Shown: piece by piece, positions 51,201-60,368 of the stretch
How the letters are laid out: each line of letters begins with the position of its first letter
Numbering within the stretch: the first letter of the stretch is position 1
Source of the DNA: Gordionus sp. m RMFG-2023
Taxonomy: Eukaryota; Nematomorpha; Gordioida; Chordodea; Parachordodidae
Assembly (NCBI RefSeq): GCF_954871325.1
Contig: NC_088777.1
Location: 42,075,366 to 42,139,365 of the forward strand
Direction of reading: 5' to 3'
DNA length: 64,000 nt
Position numbers and translations under genes: made by a program
Notes under the pieces: generated by a model
Told to the model about the DNA's origin: nothing
Databases searched by the model: none
The model's input: the letters and a program-made list of their open reading frames with translations, nothing else

Positions 51201-53392
51201 CAAGTTATGTAATGAAGATCTTTTTTAATTGCCAGCAGGGACCCGGAGTAAACCGTAACGAACCGTTAAACCATTATAAAGCGTTATAAATATCTGAACA
51301 TAACCGTAACCGAACCGATATAATTATTTTTGGAAGGAGTAAAAAGAACCTTTATAAAAAACAGTTAAACCTGTTCAGTTTTTATATTTTAGAAATGGAA
51401 ATAATTTGAATATCCAGAATTATATAAACTTGCTCTTATAGTACTGGCGGCAACACAAGTTTCTGTAGAAAGGGCTTTTTCGGGGCTAAAATTTGTGTTA
51501 TCGTTACAACGAACAAAAAGGAATCCATTTATATTAGAAAATATATTACTTATACGTTCAAATGATATATTTAAAAATGAGTTATTTTGAATCTTTTATA
51601 TTTTTTTATATATATTTCAGATGCTTAATAATAAAAATAAATTAGAAGATGGTGTTGCTTCAATAAAAAAAAATTAACCTTTATAAACCTTTATAATTAG
51701 CTGAACCGAACCGAACCTTTATAAATTTCTTCTTAAGAACCGTAACCAAAACGTAACCATTATAATTTTTTACATACTGAACCGTTATAAATAACGGTTC
51801 GGGTCCCTGATTGCCAGCAATAGATAAAATATGTTCACTCGGGATGTGCCTGAGAATTATTTTATTTAAAATACCAGAGCAGGGTATATTTTAAATCGCC
51901 ATTAGTGGCTATAAAAATTAAAAATAAATAAAATATTTTTTTAAAAAATCTGAGTCAGGTCTGAAAATATAAAACCTGGGCCAGGCTGAGAAAAATTTTT
52001 TCAAAAAAATCTGGCCAGGCTGGTCTGTGCAAATGGTACTCCTGCAGTTGGATTATGGCTACTTAATCCCTAATCATTCCTACCTATATCAAAATATATA
52101 TGAATATGAGACATAGAGAAATACCATATATATTTTAATTGTTTAATGAACTAAAAAATAAGATTAGAACCATTAGTTTATTTATTCCTCAAGAGAAGTT
52201 TTCTCAAAATTTTTCAAATTATTTAAAATTATTTTTAAAGTATCAAATGCCCAAATCAAAATTTTAAATATTGCAATTTTTATATTTAGTATAGTGTGTA
52301 CAAAGCTATCCAAAATGGACTTTGAAATATAGATGAATATTTTTTATTTTAGCATGATAGCTTTAATATTGTATTCAATTTAGAAATTAATTTTATGATT
52401 TCTTGTCCATATATATTAATTATTGTATTAAAACCATCATCATCATATTTCATAGGATGGAATAAAAAATATTTATAAATATTAATTTAAAATATAAAGA
52501 CAGGAATAAAAATAACAATATTAATGCAAGCTCTACAGAAAAATGTTAACAGTGAATATAAAAATATTAAGAAAGCCCAAGAATCACAAGAAAATTAATA
52601 AAGATACAGGATTTTTTATAAATAAAGTTTTATGGTTACAAATATAGGTATTTAATTGTGAACAAAAAGACACAGTGAGCAAGATACAAAAGGATCTTGC
52701 ATCTTAAAAATAAGTATTTGTGGAACTGCCCAACTCTGGTGGTATCCACAAAAATTAAAGGTTCCTTGGTATCATTGCAATGATTAGTAATATAAATTAA
52801 AGTGTTATAAATTTTCAGATCACTCACATTTTTGATTATTAAATAAAGTGTGTATATCAGTAATACTGATGAATGCAAACACCCTAGAACAGCAGAAATC
52901 AAAAAATATATAAAATATTTTTGATTAAAATGTCCAACACAAGTATTTATCCAAGGACAATGATGATCCATTTTCATAACACATCTATAACCAAATTAAT
53001 TAATAAGAAATATAATATTTTTTTACATTACCTTTGGCATCTTCTGCAATGATGAGCTCTAGGAGGTTTATAACCTTTACAAAAATTGCACCATTGCAGA
53101 TATTCAATATTATTCTTATTTTTCTATAAAAACCTAATAGATTAAACAACTTAAAATTCTTTACTTTATTCCATTCCAAAGGAACCAGACCTGGGCCTAT
53201 AAATATACAGCTAAGGAAATTTGAGAATATTAAAAATGTCCACAATAAAAGTAATGCAGTTAAAAAAATATTTTTTGCTGAAGCAAATAGTGGGAAATAA
53301 TAGATATTAATGTATATGCAAATAAAACTTAGCGTTGATATAATAAAAGTAGCAATCAAAGGTCCCCAGTGAAGAAACCTCTTGTATTTCAT
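45213..53392 (-). CDS. ZDHHC6: DHHC palmitoyltransferase, ZDHHC6 type (one SH3 exon not found)
   Basis: ER-membrane enzyme that S-palmitoylates proteins through an acyl-Cys intermediate. Exons: 53392-53165 (two hydrophobic helices, [14 protein letters not shown]), 53123-53032 ([19 protein letters not shown]), 52984-52828 ([16 protein letters not shown] and helix 3), 49785-49669 (helix 4), 49605-49552 (NTTEIEDW, the TTxE motif), 49510-49352 ([22 protein letters not shown]) and 45365-45213 ([11 protein letters not shown], end of the SH3-like domain, then TAA). Introns 1 and 2 are only 41 and 47 nt. All listed junctions are in phase. The first half of the SH3-like domain should lie between 45366 and 49351, where a hAT relic occupies 47918-49065; I could not find it. 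The ATG at 53392 is the first in-frame Met; a further 5' exon joined at about 53427 is possible. Converges on DHDH. Confidence 0.9.
46050..46985. repeat. Repeat traces in the long ZDHHC6 intron
   Basis: 46050-46200 has the GGAAC/CAGAACC-type repeat. 46885-46985 is the right part of a fold-back copy ('attgagccgtttttaaaaat' ending 'ccatttaacaacactt', a hAT-like terminus). 45370-46050 and 46200-46880 show no coding or structural signal beyond AT-rich sequence. Confidence 0.4.
47918..49065 (-). mobile_element. hAT transposase remnant (DUF659-type)
   Basis: On the minus strand, near 49025-48935, a frame reads [17 protein letters not shown], the DUF659 'DGWsn.rn.siinf' signature. 48591-48310 follows with [16 protein letters not shown] and [20 protein letters not shown] (family: '[12 protein letters not shown].g'). 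48290-47918 has [17 protein letters not shown]-like and a decayed 'IHTK.RNRL' end with [11 protein letters not shown]. It is broken by several stops and a TIR pair was not found. It lies within the last long intron of ZDHHC6 in the same orientation. Confidence 0.75.
50125..50312. mobile_element. GGCCCGG-family MITE
   Basis: 'cagagacttgcccggcctgc' on the left and 'gcaaatagtaccttagcagg' then 'tctctg' on the right are inverted family termini. Between are aaggccggg, acccgggccg, ttccgggc and ggactgggcc words. In the 2.9-kb ZDHHC6 intron 3. At 50759-50850 is a solo terminus related to the hAT at 25057-28221. Confidence 0.6.
51236..51809 (+). mobile_element. hAT deletion derivative with perfect 8-bp TSD
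   Basis: Ends CAGGGACCCG / CGGGTCCCTG are flanked by attgccag on both sides (51228-51235 and 51810-51817). Sub-terminal repeats AACCGTAAC, GAACCGTTA and AACCTTTATAA are stacked at both ends and are probable transposase-binding sites. The plus-strand frame around 51430-51590 reads [20 protein letters not shown], the C-terminal dimerisation domain; everything upstream of it has been deleted. In ZDHHC6 intron 3. Confidence 0.92.
51845..52050. mobile_element. GGCCCGG-family MITE, diverged
   Basis: Starts near 'gatgtgcctgagaatt' and ends 'gtgcaaatggtactcctgca', with ctgggccaggctg and ctggccaggctgg patches. The right end is the family terminus. No clear duplication. It lies 35 bp from the hAT at 51236-51809. 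Confidence 0.5.
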
Positions 53393-53930
53393 AAAAAATT
53401 TAAAATGCGCATATGATGAAGCCTAGCATATAAAAGTAATTAAATAGTGCTAAATGTTAGCTGGTCATAAATTTTAATATATAAAGATGTGGGAGATATT
53501 TTTATCAGATGATGAAAACAAATGAAACGATCTTATTATATTTTTCTATTTCTCACACTTAAACATTAAATGATATTTATCAAATATTGAACAATTTTTT
53601 CTAAAAATGTCATACTTGAAAATAGAATGTTGTTTTAATATATATTATAATTTTGTGGAACATTAACTTAATGATAACTTTTTATCTAATAAAATATAGT
53701 TAAATATCATTATTATTCCATATTTTACAGTAGTGAAGACTGAAGAGGAAACGTCAGATTAAAAATGATAAATAGTGGAAAACACAAAACGAAATTGAAA
53801 AATAGAGGACTTCAGTGTGAAACATAGAAAAACAAAGAGCGAAAAATTGGGAATATCGCTTATATCTCTTAGAAAATTTTTAAGTAAATTCATCTATTAA
53901 AATTAAATTTTTAAAAAAATCTGTAAAAAT

Positions 53931-54680
53931 CAGGGATGTGAACCCGGACTCGGACCCTGAACCCTCCTGGACCCTCGTATTTTGGCTGAACCCGGACCCG
54001 GACCCTTTTAAAAAGTGGAGGGTCCAAAGGTTCATGGTGTTAAAAATTTTTAACTTAAAATTTTTTTTTTAAATTAATGAAAAATATAATTTTTAAAAAA
54101 TAGTCACTTTAAAACTATAATTGATAAAGCAAGGGATATTGTAAAATATTTAAGAACTCCCACAATTGTTAGAATATTAAAATCCACGAAAAGGTAAATG
54201 GCAATTTTAGATTGCACAACACGTTGGTCCTCTATGTGTATGATGCTAGAGCGATTATTAAGTTTGAAAGATTTCTGTAATGATTTAATCATAGGAGCAT
54301 GTGAAATCATTTTGTCAGAAGATGATTGAAATCAAATAAAAGAGCTTACTAGTGTGCTGGTTCCTTTAAAAATAACAACATTAAGAGTGCAAGCTGAACA
54401 ATTATGTTTATCGGATTTTTATAGCATATGGTTAAGATGTCGATTGTTAGGGAAATTAACAAGTTCTTTTTCAAATGAAGTATTAGAAAATACGAAAATA
54501 AGAGAGCAACAATATTTACAAAATAATGTTGTATAATAAAAAATGAATGAAAAAAAGTCTTATTTTGAGTCATTATTTTTATGTTTCCTCTGAACCCGGA
54601 CCCGAACCCTGGACCCGGGTCCTTTTTAAATTTATTACCGAACCCGGACTCTTTTTTTTGTCGAAGGGTTCACATCCCTG
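53931..54680 (+). mobile_element. hAT deletion derivative with perfect 8-bp TSD
   Basis: Ends CAGGGATGTGAACCC / GGGTTCACATCCCTG are flanked by gtaaaaat on both sides (53923-53930 and 54681-54688). ACCCGGAC words repeat near both ends. The plus strand around 54190-54530 reads DCTTRWSSMCMMLERLLSLK, then LSEDD and VLVPLKITTL, the hAT region after the second catalytic Asp. N- and C-terminal parts are absent. Intergenic, upstream of ZDHHC6; a longer inverted relative is at 40186-41684. Confidence 0.92.
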
Positions 54681-55633
54681 GTAAAAATAGATGAAATATC
54701 ATCTTTGTCCTCAATTTGATCTTTACAATCATCTATTAATATCTCAATTTACTTAAAAAAATTAGAAATATAAGCCAGATTTCCAATTTTTTGCTGTGGC
54801 GTTTTTCGCTATATTGTGCTCCTACTGAAATTAATAAAATAAAATCTGCAAAAATTGATAATTAATCTTTCGAAATAAACAAAGAAAAAATCGGCAATTT
54901 TCCTTCAAAGATTTAATTTTAATTAAGGAAATTCATGATATGATAAATTTAAAATTTTAAAAAAGTATAAATAAATTTATAAATGAAAATAGATAGATAT
55001 AATTAGAAGTAACCGATTAAAAAATTAATAAAATACTAAAGATGATAAAAAAAATCGTAAATAAAAGAAAAATTATGTTTAAAAAAAGTAAATAACGGTA
55101 ATAGATTTAAAATTAAAAAGTGGTGTTATTTTATTTTAATATGTGTAATATAGATTATATACTATCACTTAGCGCTAGTAATATTTTTTATTCATTGCCA
55201 ATTATTCCAAAATGTAAATTTTTCTTGTCTATCTGAAATGAAAAACAATTATCAATCATCCGCAATTATCTCAACAAATAATTATACTTTAGTTAACAGA
55301 TGACAATTAAAATTCTCAAGCACCTTCATTATATATCATATTATATATATATATATGTGTTATCCCTATTATGTAATATCTTAACTGAATAAAATTTTGA
55401 ATTAAATTTATATCATTTTCAAAGGTTAAATATGAAAAAATAAAGAGGGAGAAATAATTCTTAAAAAGAAACTGTAAAAATTTATAAATATATTGGTTTT
55501 ATTTAGAAAAAAATTTTTTTTTATATATCTTAACCTCAAGTATGGCACTAACTTCAAATATGAAGTATGGCATTTTTTAAATAAAATATTTAATAATTGT
55601 TTAAAATATGCAAATGAAAAATATAATAGGATC

Positions 55634-56803
55634 CATAGGCGTGGCCATGATTTTCCTAAAGGTGGGGGGAATTAAAAAATTACTGGGGCTTCGCCCCCAG
55701 ACCCCCTTTGAGAGGGCGGCCCGCTTTTGCCCGGCCTTCGGCCAGGTTACCTTAGTCTATATATAGTTATAAAATATTTTTACAAGATACAAGGTAATTT
55801 TAATAAAAAAAAAGCCTGGAATAAATATGAAATATATTTCCATTAGTTTATAGAAAATACAATGAATTACTTGTATATACATTAATATAAAAGCATGGTA
55901 ATAATTTATTCCAAACAAGTATAAGAAATTTATTTATAAAAAGTAAGTAGTCATATAGTTGATAATCCTCTATTTTATAGTATTAATTACAAAAAACTAG
56001 GAAAATTCCACTTTTACAGACATATTTGACAGTTAGAGAATATATTACAGTTAATATTTTAACAAATTTTACTAATCAATGCTCTTGATAATAAATACAA
56101 TTAGAATTTAATTATTTAAGGCCATCTAATTTTAAATAAAAAATGATATTAAAAATTAATCTTCATATTATTTATCCCACATTGTCTTTAAAAGATATTT
56201 TCTGATGTCCTTATCAATATTTTATAGTTTTTTGTAAAATATAAATCGCTATATTGGTAAAAATTACTTAATTATCATATGATAATTGATAAAATTAGTT
56301 ATACTGTAAATCTACGACATATAATATTCCACTACTTGTAATGTGCTTTAATTTTTTAATTTAATTTATGATTTAATTTTATCAAAAGTTTTATAATTAT
56401 ATTTTACTTTTATTAAGATAAATAAATTAAAATTACTCACTTATAAAAAGTTATATTTGATATATTATATTATTTAATAATTTTATGGATCTATTAGTAA
56501 TAATTAAAATACATTACACTTTTGTAGACTTATCTTTGGCTTACATTCCATTTACTAAAAAACATTTTTGGTTCACTTTATATATATAAATGCTTTTTTC
56601 CAAAAATTTATACATTATGATGTATAGTTTTATAAAAAAAATATCCACTGTTACATTCTTTCTACATTTTTGAGGGTCGTGGTGTGGGAGGAGGACTAAG
56701 GGGGATATTTTTTATTAGCTTAAAATGATATTCACAATAGGGATAAATTTCTGAAGAGGGGATTTCCCTTTCCCCTCCCCCCCCCCCCTCGGTTACGCCT
56801 ATG
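55634..56803. mobile_element. hAT-type non-autonomous element with GC hairpins and 8-bp TSD
   Basis: Ends CATAGGCGTGGCC and the complement of CATAGGCGTAACC are flanked by ataggatc on both sides (55626-55633 and 56804-56811). Near the left end are two tight hairpins, GGGGCTTCGCCCC (about 55684-55696) and GGCCTTCGGCC (about 55734-55744), then AT-rich non-coding DNA and a 14-base C run close to the right end. No transposase remains. Flanking 54690-55620 and 56815-57090 show nothing recognisable. Confidence 0.88.
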
Positions 56804-57096
56804 ATAGGATCGCTTTATTTGTTTTCAACATCTGATAAAAATATCTAACTTTCACTGTAAAGCTAAATTTGGTTTAGGGCCAAACCGAAAAACGATTTTG
56901 TAATTTTAGAAAAAATTTAATTTAATGTTTAGATTGATCTTTAAAGGAATTGTGTATTTTTTAATAATTTTTCTGACATTAAAAGTTATAAAAGTACACC
57001 TATGTTTTTTAAAAAAATAATACGAAACTAAAATAAATATATAAGGTTTATAGAAAAATTTTAAAAATTATTACAACACTACTTTGGCCAACATTA

Positions 57097-57315
57097 CACT
57101 TAGCGAATGTTGTTAAATAAAACTCAATATGGGTCTATTTTTAAAAACTGCCAGATTAAGAATTTAGCAAAAATGTATGTAAGCCTTTAGATTTGGCAAA
57201 TAGAGGTCCAAACTTTCTGCCATCTATGGGCAAAATCTTCTTACATAATACTATTTTCTCTAAAATCAAAAGGGGGTCGTTTTTAAAAATCGGGCTTTTT
57301 ACAACAGTAAAAAGC
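57097..57315. repeat. Fold-back repeat copy
   Basis: 'atgttgttaaataaaactca' begins the copy, 'atctatgggcaaaatcttct' and 'gaggtccaaactttctgcc' form the centre, and 'gtcgtttttaaaaatcgggc' ends it. More diverged than the copy at 57870. Confidence 0.55.
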
Positions 57316-57499
57316 CAATGTTAGGGAAGAGATAAAATAATATTTGAGACCCCTGGAAAGAAAAGAGATTTTTTAAAATATTTTTCTTTAAGGATATATA
57401 TAACCGAAGTTGGCCAATGTGGAGGTATTTAGTGGGGGCAAAGTCTATGTTTTATATTGATGAGTAAAGATTATTTTGTAATATTCAGTGGAGGATTGC

Positions 57500-60199
57500 C
57501 ATTTTTTATGCATATTGAAGATTCTCTCAAGGGAATAGTGTCAACCTGGTCTCTTACCATCGGTTATGCTGAAATCCAGGGGTTTGGAGGAGCATAGAAT
57601 GTTGGCTCCTTTCAGAGCCTTGCCGATATTTAAAGAATTTACCATAAAAAGGGTGGCGTGCGGGTTTCTTTATCTAAATTGTGTATTTATGGAATGAGAG
57701 TGTTCATTTGTGAAACCCAATAGATATTCTCCATTGTTCTACTGAGGTACAGACCGAGGAAGAAAAAAGCCTTGATCCATTTATCCCTATCCAGTGCAAA
57801 TTTAAAATTGGTGGTGTCCTTTGTTGATTTAAAAACGAAATTCAATTAATGAGCTCTTCATGTGTCGAGTAGGGTAGTGTTGTTAAACGGCGATTTGAGA
57901 AAATTTTTAAAAATGGCTAACTCAATATTTTATCCAGAAAAATATTACCCAAGACTTAAGATTTTGCTCATAGATGGCACAAAGGTCTAGACATATAGCG
58001 AAATCTGGAGCCTTAAGCAATATTTCTTTGGCTAAAATATTGAGTTAGCTGTTTTTAAAAATCAGTAGGGACGTCATGAAAGAGAATATTTATTTAAGTC
58101 ACATGCTTTAAAGAAAGAGATCTTAACAACTACGTTGAAAACTTTGAAGACATAAAAACTGCGAGGGAAAATTAGCAGAGTTGTTAAAGTAGCGCGCTAC
58201 TTAGCGAGCTATCTTTTTTGGTAGCTATAGCTAATAGCCGCTACTTTTTTTTAAATTTATTAATTTTTTAGCGCGCTACTTTTTTTAAAAGTAGCTAAGT
58301 AGCGCGTTACTTCGCTACTTTAAAAAAATATAATGAATGTAAGTAGAAACATGAAAATTTAAATATAATATCATAATTAATTATAATTTTTATAATTTAT
58401 TATTTAATTTTGAAATTTAAATATATTTTCAATTTTTAATTTATATTTCAATCTGTGTTAATAATCTAAAATGGCATCGCCCATGGATATCCAAATCCTT
58501 GAAAGTGATTCAGACATGGAAGATTCAATGGAAGAAAATGTACTTAATAGCTCTAATAACGATTTCCCATTCCCTAGATTTGAAAAATTTTTTAAAATAA
58601 ATATTAAAACAAAATCTGGATTCAAATTCCTTTGCTTAAAATGTAAAAAAAATATATCATCAAATCAATCGAGTAGCTATAAGCTGAAGAAACACCTAAA
58701 GGTAAATTGTTATTTTTACATTATAATATTATTTATTTTATTAGACTGTTCACGCCAATTGCTATAAGGAAATGGAGAAACATATAAAAAATTTTGGTAT
58801 AAGAGAATTTTCATTCAAAAAGACAAATACTATCCAAACCAAATTAACTGATAATAAACATGCCAATATTTCACAAAAATTGGCTGATAAAGTAATTGTT
58901 GATTTTATTATTGACACAGTTCAGCCATTGTCCTTGGTTGATAATCCATCATTTACTATGATGATTAAAACTTTATCCCCTGGCACAACAGTTTTATGTC
59001 GCCAGACACTTATGAATAAAATAGCCGACAACTTCAAAGTGATGAAAGATGCTCTAATAGTAGAGTTATCAGATATATTTATGTATGTACACCGGCAGAT
59101 AGTTGGACACATAACAGAAGGTAAAAACTTATTTATATTTATAAATTGATCTGATTAAATATTTTTAGAGATTCCTTGCCCTCAAGTGCTGGTGTCGAGA
59201 GATTATTTAGTAAAGCAAAGCTTATACTTTCTGATCGTCGCTCTAGACTTGGGGATGATGATATTGAAATGATATTATTATTAAAATGCAACAAATTAAA
59301 ATAAATATTTATTTATATTGCTTATTTTTTTATAATCTAAACTAACTATATTTTTATATTTATAAATGTTGATTTTTATATATTATTTATTATACATTTA
59401 CATTATAAGCAAAAAAAAAATAAAAAAAATTGTTTCATTTGTTTCTAAAATTTTTTTTATAAAAAGTAGCTTAAAAGTAGCTAATAGCGCGCTACTTTTT
59501 TTGACAAATAGCGAAAGCGGTAGCGCGCTACTTTTAAAAATAACGTTTAACAACTCTGAAAATTAGACGACAAATTCCGAGGCCTATTTTGGAAGGAAAA
59601 TTTAAAGCCGTTAGAGAGGGGATAATCAGATGAAGGCCTGAGACCAGGGTTTTTAACTTTTTTACCTTGGTCGTTAGGTAACTTCTTAATTTGGGACTTC
59701 ATATGAGTCTCTTCAATTCCAAAAATTTAAATTCTACGATTAATATAGCCGAGAAAATGATTAAATATTCGAAATGTACAAATTAGGTTTTCCTTACCAA
59801 TTGCTATCTCTTTCCTTGGACATGGCAAGCGGAAGTCAAATAAAAAAATATAGTTTGTAAGATAAAGTCACTTACAAAACAAAAGAATTTAATTAATTTT
59901 AAAATATAATTATTCGTGTTTTGTGAGCAAGCATATTATATTAATTTTTTGGCTGAAATAAATTACGCTTGTGACCATATGTATCAACTTGATAAAAGAA
60001 AAATAACTTATAATTTCAATTTGTTTCAGGAAAATTAATTAACATGATCGGATAAGGAATGCAAGTCATATATCATAACTACTGAACTCAATGGAATTAT
60101 TAAAAATAAACTTACAATCATAATATTAAAATCAGGTTCCATATCCAGATTGAAAATTCCGGCGCAATAATACATTTGTGCCCATTCATCATGCATTAG
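57500..60199 (-). CDS. Possible exons of an unrecognised minus-strand gene
   Basis: Best exon: 60199-60116, between a TTTTCAG acceptor and a GTAAGT donor, 28 codons in phase (LMHDEWAQMYYCAGIFNLDM..). Other open, GC-richer minus-strand pieces are near 59715-59645 (EETHMKSQIKKLPNDQG), 59640-59567, and 57845-57700 (STKDTTNFKFALDRDKW, then AFFFLGLYLSRTMENIYWV, then a stop). I do not recognise the protein and cannot link the pieces into one model. The hAT at 58176-59558 lies between them. Composition unlike the surrounding AT-rich DNA is the main support beyond the single clean exon. Confidence 0.33.
57870..58070. repeat. Fold-back repeat copy, well preserved
   Basis: 'gtgttgttaaacggcg' starts the copy. 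'aaaaatggctaactcaatat' on the left pairs with 'aatattgagttagc' on the right, and the centre is 'ctcatagatggcacaaaggt' then 'ctagacatatag'. It is the best example of the family for defining arms. It lies just before the hAT at 58176. Confidence 0.7.
58176..59558 (+). mobile_element. Young hAT deletion derivative with perfect 8-bp TSD
   Basis: Ends CAGAGTTGTTAAA and TTTAACAACTCTG (with one or two changes inside) are flanked by aaaattag on both sides (58168-58175 and 59559-59566). Both ends carry many copies of GTAGCGCGCTAC or close variants (left 58190-58320, right 59465-59535). The interior encodes the spliced BED-dimerisation protein at 58471-59304. Same family as 3660-6866. Confidence 0.95.
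58471..59304 (+). CDS. BED zinc finger - hAT dimerisation protein without catalytic core (246 residues, intact)
   Basis: Exons 58471-58701, 58745-59120 and 59171-59304 join in frame (GT/AG introns of 43 and 50 nt) to 246 codons plus TAA. Residues 30-85 form a BED-type finger: FPFPRFEKFF, CLKC, SYKLKKHLKTVH (C2..H..H). Residues 110-200 match the hAT N-terminal region (DNPSFTMMIKTLSPG, RQTLMNKIADNF). The third exon is the C-terminal dimerisation domain, [18 protein letters not shown]. The region with the catalytic Asp/Asp/Trp of a hAT transposase (normally 300-400 residues) is missing. The third intron acceptor must be AGAG|ATTCC to keep frame. Such a protein could bind the element ends and pair with full transposase without cutting. 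Function is inferred. Confidence 0.75.
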
Positions 60200-60368
60200 C
60201 TGAAAATGATTTTGCGGTAGATTATCCGATTAAATATGATTGGCTATACATTTTTATTAAAATTATTAATATTTTAAGATTAATTTCAAAGAGAAGAATT
60301 TGATTAATTTCCTTATTTTATCATGTTTATTCTGAGCTTATTTAAATAAATTTTAAATCAAAATGTAA

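Noticed and set aside
52320-52470. Minus-strand frame [17 protein letters not shown] as an extra ZDHHC6 exon
   Set aside because: Exons ending at 52828 and starting at 49785 already join in phase, and this piece has no match to the family.
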